Positions 10,794 through 23,700 of a stretch of DNA of 64,000 nucleotides are shown here, piece after piece. The DNA is from Populus alba. Lineage: Eukaryota; Streptophyta; Magnoliopsida; Malpighiales; Salicaceae. Every line of letters begins with the position of its first letter. Positions within the stretch are counted from its first letter, which is position 1. The notes beneath the pieces are model-generated. The model did not search any database, was not told where the DNA came from, and saw only the letters and a list, made by a program, of their open reading frames with translations. The stretch covers positions 6,638,967 through 6,702,966 of the forward strand of contig NC_133299.1 in NCBI RefSeq assembly GCF_005239225.2, written 5' to 3'. The position numbers were made by a program, and so were the translations under genes.

Positions 10794-13700
10794 ATGGGGG
10801 TGCCTCAAACAATGGAGGCCCTAAGAGAACGAGCTGATTTCATTAAAGAATCGTTACAAAAAAGCCAAATCATTACTGATAACATGGCCGCCATTCTTGG
10901 CTCCTTCGACCACCGGCTCTCCGCCTTAGAAACTGCCATGCGTCCCACTCAGGTACGTTAAGAATCATCCCAACTTTTCATATTTCTGTTTTAACGGATC
11001 TGCATTGTTGTTTGTAAAGGAAATTTTCTTCTTCTTCTTCTTCTTCTTCTTCTTCTTTTGTAGATAAGGACGCATTCGATTAGAAGAGCACATGAAAATA
11101 TTGATAAAACATTGAAGGCAGCAGATGTTATTTTATCTCAATTTGACCTCACGCGAAAGGTACTTTTTTTTTATTAAAAAAATAATAATTTCTAAATGAT
11201 GTTTTTTTGTTGTAATATTATTAATTAATTAGTCTGGATATATATGTATTTGAATGTTGCAGGCAGAGGCTAAGATATTGAGAGGGCCACATGAAGATTT
11301 AGAGAGTTATTTAGAAGCGATTGATCAGCTAAGAAGCAATGTGAAATTTTTTAGCAGCAATAAGAGTTTTAAAAGCAGTGATGGTGTGCTTAATCATGCC
11401 AATCAATTACTTGCTAAAGCTATTTCTAAGCTTGAAGAGGAGTTTAGACAGCTTTTAACAAATTACAGGTTCGTCTTCTTGGCTTCTTGTTTTTGTAATG
11501 AAATCCTGTTGTGTTTTGTTCCAAGAAATGGAGAATGACATAGAAGTTATGCTAATTGTTTAGTGTTTTTGATCTGACTGTATGGTGCATTCGAAAAGTC
11601 TTGTTTTCTGGTGTTTTGAAACGAGTAATGAATCGAATAGTGGACATGGCGATGACTTCTGCCGCTGAAAAGTGACAATTAATTTTTGAAAGATTGATTG
11701 TTGTTGTGTGCCTGATGCAAGCTTTGATTTTTCATGATCCTCAACAATGTTTTGAAATAAGTTAAGAATTGTTTTTAATGACAGCAAGCCAGTGGAACCT
11801 GATCGACTCTTTGAATGTCTTCCCAATTCTCTACGTCCATCATCGTCTTCAGGATCGCCTAGGAAGCATGGTGATGATAACAGCAAGAGCCCCACTGAGC
11901 ACCAAGGGAAGAGCTTAGAAAATGCTGTTTACACTCTTCCAACACTTATTCCGCCAAGGGTTATTCCATTGCTACATGATTTAGCTCAACAAATGGTTCA
12001 AGCTGGTCACCAACAACAGCTATTTAGAATCTACAGGTGATTTTTTTCCCTTTCTTATTGCTGCTGTTATCATTGCTCATGTTCTTCATTCTTAGACCTA
12101 TCTTAACTAGGTTGTCTTCTGTCTTACAAGTTCTCAAGACAAATACATGTCAGAAGATTGACTTCTTCATATTCTGGTGTTTTTATCGTTTACCGCTAAT
12201 AACAAGCTTGAAACTTGGAATATAAAAAGGAATCTACTTTGCTCTGCCATTGCTTGATCCATGATAAAAACATTGAAATTGGAAGAAAAATTTAGCTTGG
12301 TTATTTTTGGGTGATCTGATCTCTTGAAATTGCATATAAGTTTGGAGAATCTCTATGTGTCTTTGCTGGATTTAATAGGAAATGCAATTAATTTAATGGA
12401 AATCTAGCAATATAGTGGTCACGTTACTTTTCAAGACACAGAGTTATGAAAATTGTTGCTTAACAAAGAGACACTGGAGGAAGAGAACATCGGTTTTATT
12501 ATTGAAATGATTATTCGCTAATAAATTACATGTAAGAACAAAAGTAAAATTTCATTTTGATTCTTATCATCATATGGTTCTTACTGTCATTGACTTTGGA
12601 ATTTTGATGATGATATTTGCTGTTTATAAACTCCAGGGACACTCGTGCTTCAGTTTTGGAACAGAGCGTCAGGAAGTTAGGTGTTGAGAGACTAAGCAAG
12701 GATGATGTCCAGAAAATGCAGTGGGAGGTCTTGGAGGCTAAGATCGGGAACTGGATACATTATATGAGGATTGCTGTGAGGATTTATGTGTTCCATTGTT
12801 GGTATAAGGTTTCTTTTGTTGTTTGGTTTCTCAATTTTTTTTTTTCAATGCTTGGAACAGGTCAAACTGCTGTTTGCTGGGGAAAAGAAACTGTGTGATC
12901 AAATACTTGACGGGGTTGATTCTCTCAGGGATCAATGTTTTGCTGAAGTCACTGTAAACAGCGTGTCTGTGCTTCTTAGTTTTGGGGAGGCCATAGCTAA
13001 AAGCAAAAGATCACCTGAAAAACTATTTGTTCTATTAGATATGTATGAGATTATGCGGGAACTACACTCTGAGGTACGGAAGCTTTTACTAATTGCAGCG
13101 AAGTATTATGAATACTAAATAATCATGTGAATTCTAAACAGTTTTGGTGGATAGCCCTGTATGGGATTTGTCTCATTTATCAACAAGGTAATGAATCTAT
13201 GATGATGGTAAAAAGGCATTTCAAGGCGAGTTTTTCTCAGACTTGAAACCATAAACCGTTACTCGCAGATGTGCATGAAATGAATTAGAAAATGAAATGT
13301 GAAGTAAATAAAGACCCTATATATGGGGAAATAGTCTTACAGTGGAGGAGATGAAAATGGGGGGAAATTGCGATGCGACTTTCAATGGAACATGGTATGC
13401 AAGGTCGCCATGGAGCTCACAATCCATGGGGATGAAAATCCATTTCAAGCAAACTGAAATGCATAAAAAGCCTGCGGCTGTAGCTTCAGGTATCGGTTCT
13501 TGGTTATTTATTAGAAAAGGCGACTAAAATGACATTTGCAATATAGAAAACCAACTGTTTTCTTTATGATGGAGCTAACAGCATTTCACTGTTATTTTTA
13601 ATCACAAAGCATTAGAGAAACGATACTGTATGAACCCTATGGTGGAAAAATGTTTAGACAAGTATTTTTTCTCATTCTTCTCCTTTTTCTTCAATTCTTC

Positions 13701-15607
13701 TTGATGTTTATGATCTTCTTTTGTTTCTTTTTCTTTGTTTTTGGGCTTGATGTTGGGGGTTGCATCTGCAGATTGAATTACTCTTTGGAAGTAAAGCCTG
13801 CATCGAAATGCGGGACTCTGCATTGAGTTTAACAAAGCGACTAGCTCAAACTGCTCAAGAGACCTTTTGTGATTTTGAAGAAGCTGTAGAAAAAGATGCT
13901 ACCAAAACTGCTGTTTTAGACGGAACTGTCCATCCTTTGACTAGCTATGTGATTAATTATGTGAAGTTCCTCTTTGAGTAAGTTATTATTGCTGCATTTT
14001 CTTGTTTCTTTTCTGTCAATTTTATCATGACATTTTTTAATATACTTTCTTCAAGTCTGCTACTTGTTCATGAGGTCAGAAGATCTAGAAACATTAGATT
14101 AATTTATAAATATCATGCATCTGACAGTTGCTCTTTCAATTTGCGCAGCTACCAGTCTACACTGAAACAGCTCTTTCAAGAGTTTGATGCAAGCGATCCG
14201 GATGCTCAGTTGACATCTGTGACTACAAGAATTATGCAGGCTCTTCAAAATAACCTCGACGGGAAATCAAAGCAGTATAAGGACCCTGCGTTGACTCAAC
14301 TATTTCTCATGAACAACATTCACTATATAGTGAGATCTGTGAGGAGGTTTGTTTTATATTTTTTGTATTTTACATAAGAGGCGTTGATGATCTGTACATG
14401 CTCTGCCTGCCACCTTTTAACATCCAAGTACAGGTCAGAAGCGAAGGATTTACTGGGTGATGATTGGGTGCAAATACACAGAAGGATCGTGCAACAGCAT
14501 GCTAATCAGTATAAGAGAGTTTCTTGGGCAAAGGTTTGTTTCTTTAACTAGACTTATTCTTTTCCTTGACAAGGATGCTGGGGATATCACTTGAACCCAC
14601 TAATACCATCTTCTCAGGATTTTTTTTTATATATAAATATGGACCTATTTATTGAATCTTTATGTTGATTTGTATATATTTTATTACAATCACACGGTGG
14701 GGCTTTAGTTATCCAAGGTAATATTTACTCTTCCTTGAAGATGTCTTCATATCTGGTGAAGATTGTTATCTTTTGATGGGAAAAGTCTGGATACCTGACT
14801 TAGGATCAAGTGGCCTAGACTCCATCCTCTAATTTGCATGTCATACTAGACCTACTAGGGCACTTCTCCAGTTGCAATGCTATTTAGTGGTGACATCTTC
14901 GTGTAGACTGCTTAACCTTTTGTCATAAGAAATTGCAACATCTTGAATTGCTCCTCTTTTCATCTAATTTAGGGTTGGCAAATTGTGCGTATAACTGATA
15001 GGAACTAGTTCCCAGCAAATTGTATTCAGCTATTTGGTTTCTAGTGAGGTTTTTTCTTTTCTCATCAATAAGACGTCATGTTAAGCAGTTCGTGTCTTAG
15101 ATGTGCAGATTCTGCAGTGTCTCTCTGTTCAGGGTGGTGGATCAGGCAGTGGTGGTGGAACCGGAGGTGATGGCAGTGCCAGTGGAATTTCAAGAGCAGC
15201 AGTGAAGGATAGATTCAAGACCTTCAATGTCCAATTTGAGGAGCTTCATCAGAGGCAATCTCAATGGACCGTTCCTGACAGCGAGTTGCGTGAGTCTTTG
15301 AGGCTGGCTGTTGCCGAAGTTCTCTTGCCCGCATACAGGTCTTTTCAAAAGCGTTTTGGGTACGGTTCTCGTCCTTGTGACCTGCTTTTACCTCTTCTTC
15401 TGGCTTCTAGTCATCATTTTTTATATGAAAAGAATTCATCCTTTCTTTCTTTCACTCATAGGAACAAACCCTGTTTTGCATTGTTACAGGCCTATGATCG
15501 AGAATGGAAAAAACCCTCAAAAGTACATTAGATACTCTCCTGAGGATCTTGACCACATGATGAATGAATTCTTTGAGGGCAAGACATGGAACGAGCAAAA
15601 ACGGTAA
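10794..15607 (+). CDS. EXO70A1: Exocyst complex subunit EXO70A1, 11 exons
   Basis: Subunit of the octameric exocyst that tethers secretory vesicles to the plasma membrane; the EXO70A1 type acts in polar growth, vascular development and cell-wall deposition. Exons: 10794-10952, 11064-11159, 11263-11468, 11785-12036, 12637-12775, 12861-13073, 13772-13977, 14149-14346, 14434-14533, 15109-15359, 15490-15607. All introns are GT-AG and phases join to 645 residues (Arabidopsis 638). Landmarks: N-terminal coiled region (LQKSQIITDNMAAILGSFD), LPNSLRPSSSSGSP linker, LHDLAQQMVQAGHQQQL, LAQTAQETFCDFEEAVEKD, DGTVHPLTSYVINYVKFLFD and LNNIHY-type core (FLMNNIHYIVRSVRR). A glycine-rich surface loop, GGGSGSGGGTGGDGSASG, lies in exon 10, and the C-terminal basic region that binds phosphoinositides follows (KRFGPMIENGKNPQKYIRY). 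The start ATG matches the family N terminus, which opens almost directly with the coiled region. No defects seen. Confidence 0.96.
11027..11058 (+). repeat. (TTC)n microsatellite in EXO70A1 intron 1
   Basis: About ten TTC units sit just upstream of the acceptor TTTTGTAG at 11056-11063 and so form the polypyrimidine tract of this intron. Confidence 0.85.
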
Positions 15608-16828
15608 ACATTTGCTAGAACGAATCTAGGTACATGCCACCATTTATATACTTGTACAATTACAAGGTCAAATAATGGGAGCTCCAAAATCTATAAAACC
15701 CGTTGTTCGGTTCAAATAACAGAGGACCTTGCTGAGGGGAAAGGTAAAGCGGCAGGTCTTGGCGGTGCATCCTCTCCTGAGGCGTTCTTGAATCTGCTCA
15801 AAATCTTGATCCTCACATTTCTTTAGAAAGTGTTCAGGGGATTCTTATTGTTTCCATGTTATCCTTGGAATAAGAAATGACTTACTCTAATAACTTTGAA
15901 CCAACGAGCCTCCATAATTCTTTAACCAGTTAGATTTTGACACCATGATTCCATAGTCCCTTGAAGAAATAATTCAAAACTTTCCAGCTTTTCTGAATTT
16001 AATTGGTACCCTAAAACACACAAGTTACATCTTCCAATTTTTTATGTACATTCAGTGCGAATGAGCAAGTTTTTATACTCAAGTGTTGCCCATCAGCCCC
16101 TGTCCTAAATTTCTTGGCTCCGCCGTGGTGGGAAGAAGCTAATTTGCTCCCCATCCCATGGCTCCTTGTGATTGACAGATGCCTTCTCTTCCTTTAGCGA
16201 CAGCAACTTTCGGACGTCAAAAATTATCCTATAGCCAACTAGATCTTCTAGATAGGTTTATATCTGGGCATGTCATCGTGCCATGGCTACTGCTTGATGA
16301 TGCCAAGCTAGCAAGCTTCTGTCCAGCCAAAAATGGTACCAGAGCTTATATCAATCCTCATCCTACAGCTAGCGACAAGCATTCTCATCTTAAAGCCTCA
16401 AACAATCTTTCCCGAAACACTTCGCTGTTATCCGACCATTTTGAAGACGCCTACATATAATGGCCAAAATGATAAACAAATTCCATGTTAAGTTGTAAAT
16501 AATTCATGGCTTCTTCAGGTGATCTTCAAACCAAAAAAGTGAAAGCCTATGCTAATCATTCCCCATTAGTTCCTATCAGCGCCAAACATTCTCCATATCC
16601 TTCAAGGTCCCCATTAATCACTTTAAAAAATCCCCCAATCGATGAAATATGGCAAGAGATGCTCAAACAGATTATAAGTAATTAGGCAAGGGTTCAAAGA
16701 GTTCTATGCACTTAATTGATTAAGTGTTGGATTAAATTTGTTACAATTTGTTTGATTTTCCCTTTTCTTACTTGAGAAATTGATTGTTTTCTAGGAGAGG
16801 ATTTCAAGCCTTTTCTTTTTTAATTAAT

Positions 16829-16982
16829 ATGAGTGTTTAGGTCAACTTACAAATATCTCGATTAATTTTATGAATTTTAAAATTAACGATCATGTAAACC
16901 TTAAATGACTCAAAGGAGACTTGAACTTATGATTATTAATGAGGATCAAATTTAAAAACTAACCAGTTAATCTATTTCTCAA
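16829..16982 (-). mobile_element. tRNA-derived SINE copy, minus orientation, degraded
   Basis: On the minus strand it reads a tRNA-like head (GATTAACTGGTTAG, then AAGTTCAAGTCTCCTTTGAG as box B). The shared 3' body follows (TTACATGATCGTTAATTTTA, ATTAATCGAGATATTTGTAA, GTTGACCTAAACACTCAT). The same body is found at 25,921, 27,208, 37,280 and 40,388. Confidence 0.6.
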
Positions 16983-17274
16983 GATTTTCAAGCCTTCTTA
17001 GTTGGAATGGTGAATATTGGGGTTTGAAAAAAAAATTTCCGAATCAGAAATAAAAAATATATTTATAATATTTCTTACAATCGATGCTAATTTGTCATCT
17101 ACGATTCTTGAAACGGCAAACAAAAACACATGAAGAAGTTTTGGTCCAAAGAAGGAGCAACACAAGTTTATTTGAGAGGTACAAATGGTCCTCGTGTAGT
17201 TTGGATTTAGATTGAAGTTAAAAATTGAAGGTTAAAGAGGGAAAGTATAGAAGAATTATTTGTAATGGTGGAAT

Positions 17275-17520
17275 TTATAGTTTTAAAACTCGGGTCAACT
17301 CGGAACTAAATTTAAAAAATAAAAGGAAAAGTTAAAACTCGGTGTAACCTAGTTGACGTAATAAAACCAAGTCAAAAACTCGATTATAACCCATTGATTT
17401 TTTACTTTTTATTTTTTTTATTAAAATGATATCATTTTAATTTTTAAAATAAATTAAAATTGACCCGGGTGACTCGGTAACTCGATCAAAACCTAATAGT
17501 CCGATTTTGATTAAAAAAAA
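17275..17520. repeat. Degenerate CTCGGGT-rich repeat
   Basis: The left end reads TTATAGTTTTAAAACTCGGG; the right part has ACCCGGGTGACTCGGTAACTC and ends in a long A run. The motifs resemble the sub-terminal parts of the hAT-type element at 7246-8111, but I could not find matching terminal repeats or a target duplication. Confidence 0.35.
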
Positions 17521-17699
17521 AAAAAAAAAAAAAGCACAAACTTCAAAATCCCCACATCGCCTTCATTATTTTTTTTTTTGTTGTTGCTCTACACTGATGG
17601 ATTAACATTTAACTCCCGAAAACAATCTGGGGTTAAATGTTAATTTCCTAAACTTTTCTTCAACAAAGTTAAAAGGTGGTTAAATACTTAGTAATTGTG

Positions 17700-17880
17700 T
17701 GTAGTGATGTTTAAATTGTGTTTGAAAAAATAAATTAAAATTAATTTTTTATATTTTAAGATTGTTTTGATGTGAATAATTTTTTTTAAAAAAATATTAT
17801 TATAATATATTTAAATTTTTTTTTTTAAAAAAAAACTATTAATATATTCTCAAAAATCGTAATTAATCACAACTTTAAAC
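17700..17880. repeat. AT-rich MITE-like repeat copy
   Basis: Contains GTGTTTGAAAAAATAAATTA, TTGTTTTGATGTGAATAA and a right part ending AATTAATCACAACTTTAAAC. Diverged member of the common AT-rich family. Confidence 0.4.
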
Positions 17881-18024
17881 TGAAAAACCATGAAGGAAAA
17901 CAAATCACGAGAAGGGTAAAACAGTAATAAAAAAAAGGAAAAAAAAAGAAGCCTACTGAGAACCGTTCCCTCCAAAAGAACATTTGAGACAGTTACAAAT
18001 CGTTGTGACCCATGCCGTCCAAAG

Positions 18025-18036
18025 TATATTTATAAA
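18025..18036 (+). promoter_or_regulatory. Probable TATA box of the LEA_2 gene at 18604
   Basis: TATATTTATAAA lies about 150 bases upstream of a good donor site (AAG|GTACGT, intron from 18172). A leader intron 18172-18546, ending in TTTCTAG, would join a short non-coding exon to the coding exon. Inference from motif spacing only. Confidence 0.45.
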
Positions 18037-18603
18037 CATTATTTTCTTCTCACAATTAGAAGTTGTTGGTTATAGTCTTTTAATCCGAAGCAACACAATC
18101 ATCACTACTTTTGTACTATGAATTCATAAATCTTGAGAGAGAAAAAAAAACAAGTTTACAGAACTTATAAGGTACGTAATCCAACAATATCTTTACAAGG
18201 TTTTTTTTTTTTTTTTTTTTTCTTTAAAATCTTCACTGTATTTCCTACATTAGAATTATGTGTGTATATATGATCAATGAAAATGAAAGAAATTAAAATA
18301 TGGGCATAGGATCTTAGTCATGTTAAAATTCTGAAAGAGGATGGGACGTGAATTAAATCCATTATTTCTATATATCATCGTCTTTTTTTCCATTTCCTTC
18401 TGTTTTCTGTTGATTTCTTAGTTTTTTTTTTTTTTATATATAAAAAAGAAAAGAACACAATGCTATCTATATATGTTATTGTATATGTGGAGTAGATAAA
18501 GATTTCTGTTTTAGCATCGTCTCTTAAAATCTTGATTCCTTTCTAGTATGGTTTTTCCTGGAAGGATAGAGATTATTTCAGGAACAGAAATAAATCAACG
18601 CTC

Positions 18604-19263
18604 ATGGTTTACGCAGAAAGAACAATGGCATCGTTGAAGTCTCAAGACTGTGGAAGCATTTGCCAGCTTGCTCTTTTCTTGCTTGCCGTGGTGGCCGGAA
18701 TATCAATCATCACCTTAGGACTTACGATGAATTCAAAGTACAGTCCCCGGACACAGAAACAGCCTCTAGTGATCAGACTCAATTCCTTCTCTGTCTCAGA
18801 CCTCAACGTGTCGAATTCCATATCCGGGGCCAATTGGGATGCCATGTTGTTGTTCGGGAACCGACACAGTTATTTTGAGATTTCGGTCGAAGGTTTTGAA
18901 AGTTTTGTTTACTATTATCATCAAGACGCTCTGTCGTGTGCGTTAGTGGAGTCGATTCATTTAGGGCCCAAAAAGCAGAAATTGGTGCAGATCAAATTTA
19001 ATGCCTCAGGGTGCGGAGGGGGCGAACAACCTTTTGTTGAGGAGAGGGTTCTGAAGGAGATGAAGAGAGATGGAGATAATGGAACTTTGCATTTGGGGCT
19101 CATGTTGAATTTTCAGGCTTCTTATAGGAAAGGGCCTTGGTCTTGGGTCTACTGGCTGAAGGCTAAATGCACTGACTTGGACGTGGTGTTTGAAACCGGT
19201 CCGGGCGCTGGCATGATGATCGGCGATGAGCCCAGAGCGTGCTCGGTTCCATTGCTCAAGTGA
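18604..19263 (+). CDS. Divergent LEA_2 / NDR1-HIN1-like membrane protein
   Basis: Single-exon frame of 219 codons. A short N-terminal tail (a second in-frame ATG at 18625 is an alternative start) precedes one hydrophobic segment, about residues 22-42 ([19 protein letters not shown]). A LEA_2-type beta-sandwich domain follows ([39 protein letters not shown]), with conserved Cys residues late ([16 protein letters not shown]). The layout, cytosolic tail, one membrane anchor and extracellular LEA_2 domain, is that of NHL proteins, several of which respond to pathogens or senescence at the plasma membrane. The hallmark NPN motif is replaced here by GNRHSYFEI, so this is a diverged subclass. It is the first of four related loci on the same strand. 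The family is fairly sure, the exact role unknown. Confidence 0.8.
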   Translation: MVYAERTMASLKSQDCGSICQLALFLLAVVAGISIITLGLTMNSKYSPRTQKQPLVIRLNSFSVSDLNVSNSISGANWDAMLLFGNRHSYFEISVEGFESFVYYYHQDALSCALVESIHLGPKKQKLVQIKFNASGCGGGEQPFVEERVLKEMKRDGDNGTLHLGLMLNFQASYRKGPWSWVYWLKAKCTDLDVVFETGPGAGMMIGDEPRACSVPLLK

Positions 19264-20255
19264 TCATGATGTTTCTGTCACTTCCTTAATTCCTTGTTCT
19301 TATTTACTTGTTCTTTTCATTTCTTTTCCTCCGTATAGAGGTTCTGTCTGTTTTTAGGAATACTACTGCTGTAATCAATGCAATTTCTATAGCAGTTTTG
19401 GTGTTGCGTTGCTGCCACGAAAATTTCAGACAACCTACAGGGCTGGGCACACATCATGGAAATATGGAATCAAATGCACCTAGTCCTGTCTCCAAAACTA
19501 GCCGCGAAGAAATTTTGTAACCTGAAGGCCTGTTCTCGACAGATTCTGGAAGTGGAAATTAATCACACCTACTTATAATCCTCGTATAGTTTTTACGCAA
19601 AAAACTCTGGGGAATTTTTCCATCACTCGTGCAAGTTTTCTTGGCCATATCTAATATCACGCGTAAACTATGGCCGTATCTAACATAATGATTCAACTTT
19701 GTCACAGTAAAGCATAAAATTTGTTAACCAATACCCATTATTTACTATTTTCAATCTTAGCAAGTGATAAAAAAACAGGAGCAGCTTTTATTCAGCCATG
19801 CATTTGACTACACAATAAGCAATACAACATATCTGTTCTCATCGTAGAACCATATATGTAAACGTAAATGTCATGAGCTTTGCTGGAAACAGCCAAGATT
19901 GCGCATCTTCTTACATACTTCTTTTGGATTTGATTTTTGTTGCCATGCTCCTCTCAATTCCTTGGAAGCTTGAGAATTGTGTACTATTTGTATAACCTTA
20001 TTGTATTCAAGTGCCAAAGAAAGAAAGGAAACCAAGCTCAATATGGCCAAATGCACCCGTATCATGTGACATGATAACCAATTCCATTTGAATATGTTAG
20101 CTTAATCGTAACATAAAACACACAATGTACGCGTTTATGCCACCCATGATTCTCTGTAATCTTTCTCGTTTTCTCCTTACTTCATCCGAAAAAAATTAAA
20201 ATCTCCGCCCACTACCTCTCTTGGGTTCAAAGAGAGATGATCAATTAGACGTACT
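19264..20255. other. Intergenic between two LEA_2 loci
   Basis: Contains the 3' flank of the LEA_2 gene and the upstream region of the pseudogene. No domain-bearing open frame on either strand. Confidence 0.55.
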
Positions 20256-20737
20256 ATGGCTTCGGAATCCCAACAACACAACAAGGGAGAAAGCCAACCA
20301 TCTGAAAGCACCCTTTTTCCTTCAGGAAGACTTAAGTCTCCGGGGGCAGGGTATACTCCACCACTGAGTTATCCTCCGACATTGGGATATGCACCACCAG
20401 GACCATATCCAGCCTATCAACCGCCCGGTTGTTACCCTTATGCTCGAGCACCACCACCAGCATATTACATCAATGCTACAGTACATCAACAAGGATGTCA
20501 AAAGTCATCAAGTTTCTTACAAGGCATTCTGTCAACAATAATATTCTTGGTGATGTTTATATTTACACTCCAATTAATTATGCTGCTTGCATTGCGTCCT
20601 AACTTCCTGTTTTTCACGTTGAAGACTTTTCTGTGTTCAATTTTAATGCCACCATGCCTACTACCGTCACGGCTATTGGGGAAGCATACGTATCAGTTAA
20701 GAATCCAAATACCAGATTGAATATCCTTAACAACTAA
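20256..20737 (+). pseudogene. LEA_2/NHL pseudogene: 1-base frameshift and early stop
   Basis: The frame from the ATG at 20256 encodes a proline/tyrosine-rich cytosolic tail (SYPPTLGYAPPGPYPAYQPP and similar) and then a membrane segment (SSFLQGILSTIIFLVMFIFT, LQLIML) ending ALRPN. At about 20601-20606 the homologous frame shifts by one base. The new frame reads PVFHVEDFSVFNFNATMPTT, then VSVKNPNTRLNILNN, followed by a TAA at 20735. This is recognisable LEA_2 sequence, including the NPN motif, in the wrong frame relative to the anchor, and the roughly 90-100 residues that should follow are absent. As written the original frame would continue to 20720 with unrelated residues. Both defects together indicate a dead copy, although a truncated transcript could still be made. 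Confidence 0.8.
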
Positions 20738-23700
20738 AATCTTGCTGTGTAGAATTTTTGGTTTTTTTCTTTTGTTTTTCTAGATTTTATACATCTGTAC
20801 GTGATTTATACGCTAGCAAGTGGAGTGTTTCAATCAGGCTACGAATTTTTCTGTAAAACTTTTGTTAATGTCAAGTGGTAAATAGAGTTTTTTAAAACAT
20901 ACATGCTAGTTTTCTGGTCAGAGAGTTTTTTGAGGTTTGGAGGAAATGCATGTTCTTATGTCAAGTGTAAATTAATGCTAGTTTTCTAGGTGTTTTTTTT
21001 TTTAAAGCGTTTTGAAAGGCATGCCTGCTCTCTTTAGTGTATCGGAATATGCTTGAGTTGAGATTTGAGGAAGTGCCTAATTTATTGCTTGGAACTCAAT
21101 TATTTGAACATTCATGCATAATATACCAATCAAACAATCAGGGTGAAGTTAGCATATGGAACTACATCTTTCAAAATCATATATATTTCTTAGTTCTTAA
21201 TTCGACTAGCATTTTTGTATCTCCTGTTTATTCTTATGTAGGTTTTTGAACTGTGTATAAGCTTTCTGAAATGATGTCTGTACAAGCTATACGATTGCTG
21301 TTTCATTGATATTTTAGATTTCTTCCATTTCAGCTTGTTTGATGTATGAAAGAACTGGTGCCCCGCTTTCTGAAATGAGTTCTCTGAATAAGTAGACTTT
21401 ACACTTCATATTGCTAGTTCTTAATTATTGCTTGTGAAACCAAAACATGTCTGTATTATAGGTTTTTCACCACATTTTTCTTGCTGTTACTGATCCTGTT
21501 TTTGTTTTAATATTATAAATTTAGGTAGGCTATGATATGACGATACTGTGATGCAGTCAAAATGGATGTATTTGTGCCTCATGGTTGAATAATTTTAGAT
21601 CAGTTTAAGATTCTACAAGGGTTTTGATGTTATGGAATTCAGTGTGTTGGCAAAATGCCAAATTCACCTTTGTTGTTTTATATTTTCTTACTAGAAGATG
21701 CATGTCAGGTTTCTTGATATGTCCTTATCAGAAGCTCACATCTGATGCGCATGCTAGTTTGTCCACATGAACAAGCTTCGGGCACAGTGCTGCATTGGAA
21801 AGTAGAAATGGCTTTAGCTTGCAAGATTCCATGTATTTTTTCAACTCTCGTTTTGGTATTTGTTCCAGCATTTCACTTTTCATTTTACCCATATTCAGAT
21901 TAACTAAAATTGTAGTGAATGCATTTCATAAATCTTGATTGGTGTGCATATATGTGGGATTTCTGATTGCTGTATTTGAAGATCGCAGGGATCTGAAGCT
22001 TTGTCAACCCTTGCCTGCTGCTGTAGAAGATTCGCTTCTAATCTTGCGATTGCCTGGTGACTGTAATGCCAAGTTCTTTTTTTTTTATAGCCCTGATATG
22101 AAGTGGAATGTCTTTAAACATCCTTTCTACAGTAATTATTCCATCCCGGAATCAACCAGCCATCTGTAATATAAGAACTGAAAATTAATCTGTTGAGCAC
22201 AACAGCCAGATGGCCTAGGACATTTTCTAGAGTGGAGATCTGAGATGAGCTACAAATATTAATATCAACGCGATTGCGCCATCTATTCAGGTGGTTGATG
22301 AGGCACCTTGAAATCTTGGTACATTGCTATTGTTTTAAGGATCACTTTATTTTTGTGATAAATATGTGCACAGGCAATTCATCTGCATATTCAATTGATA
22401 CTACAGAACTTGAGGGACAAAGCTGTTGTATATGGATCATGTTGTTGTTTTTATGTCATATTATTATTTGGATCATAGTGGGAATTTCATCTAGTCTACG
22501 TGTTGGTTAGTGCTATGTATCTGGTCCATCGGTCTTGCTAGCTGATTGGGAGACCTCTTGCTCATTCTTACCTCAGCATTGCTGCACTTAATTATATCAG
22601 ATTGTGTGCTGTTACAGGGAACTTTTGAGCTCCGTCCGAGGGCATGAGAGATAGAGAGGTCTTTGCATAGTTATGGAAGTGGAAGTTTGATTGCTAGTGG
22701 CACCCTAGCATAAGCAGATTCTTGAGAAAGGTTTTTCATTTTTCAGTTCTCATACAGGATGTAGGCGTTGCTCATAGCAGCTCACATGGATCGAAGAACT
22801 GTAAGCTTCATCAAAATTCAGTCTATATATGCTCTTCTAATTATTCCAGTGATCTTCTTTTGTTACCTGTTTTTTTTTCAATACCAGGTGAACCTCCTCC
22901 TTTCGCAACCTCCAAGGATGCCGCTGGGGTAGAACTTGAACATGCGCTGATTAAATTCACATCAGTAACATGGTAAACATTGTTCAAATCACTGTTTCCC
23001 TTGCCTTTATTGCTTCGAGTTCACGTTCTTTAATTGTTTTATATATTAATTATAATAAGACATTTACTCCACTATGGTCTATTCGACAAGTGGGGAGGAA
23101 CCTTCTCTGTCATAGGTTTGCCTAACCTAAATGATCTGGCTTTTAACTTATTTTTTAAAGCTGTGGTTCCTAAGGAAATGGTCCTGAAGCGTCTTCTATG
23201 AACATGATAAGATACCCATCACAAGAACGGGGCCACATTATATTGCCCCAGTAAGGCATGATTAAGACCCTGGTGGCTGTATTTGTAGAGAGAGAGAGAG
23301 AGAGAGAGAGGATGGCGTTCTATCGATCTCATGTCTTGGAATATTGTTCGTGTCATGATGAATGTTTGGTAGGAAACTTCCAAATGGATTTGGATGCGAA
23401 TTAGAGTCCGAATTAGCAGATTAGTTTCTATCTTCTGATGGCAAACTGAAACTCCCCTGTGATTCATACATCATATGGGAATTATTGGAGTCTTTGGACA
23501 TGAAATAAGAGGTGAGAGAGGGGATTGAGGAGATCAAAATTATCCTTATCATCCAGTCCTCTCTACTTTCCATTTGTTTCTTACATGCAAAAAAACCATA
23601 ATAGTGTCAATTGTTTGAATGTCGAGGCAAATGGTCGGTGGAGATTTCAATTATTGTTTCGTTAAATGTAGAGCGGAATCATTACAGAGCATTATAATGA

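Larger units (their letters stand above)
15608..18020. other. Intergenic downstream of EXO70A1
   Basis: The first few hundred bases must include the EXO70A1 3' untranslated region. A 93-codon frame at 16179-16460 opens with an ATG but has no recognisable domain, and I do not call it a gene. Further right are a SINE copy (16,829-16,982), a CTCGGGTCAACTCGG-containing degenerate DNA-transposon-like stretch (about 17,275-17,520), a poly(A) run (17,514-17,533) and a MITE-like copy (17,700-17,880). Confidence 0.55.

Noticed and set aside
13342..13527. 61-codon frame
   Set aside because: Lies wholly in intron 6 of EXO70A1.
16179..16460. 93-codon frame after EXO70A1
   Set aside because: It has an ATG but no recognisable domain, no splice support and no sign of a promoter; probably chance.
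22722..22976. Frame ending in EPPPFATSKDAAGVELEHAL after a good splice acceptor
   Set aside because: Looks exon-like, but no second exon or family could be found; left as part of the unexplained 20.7-24.6 kb stretch.
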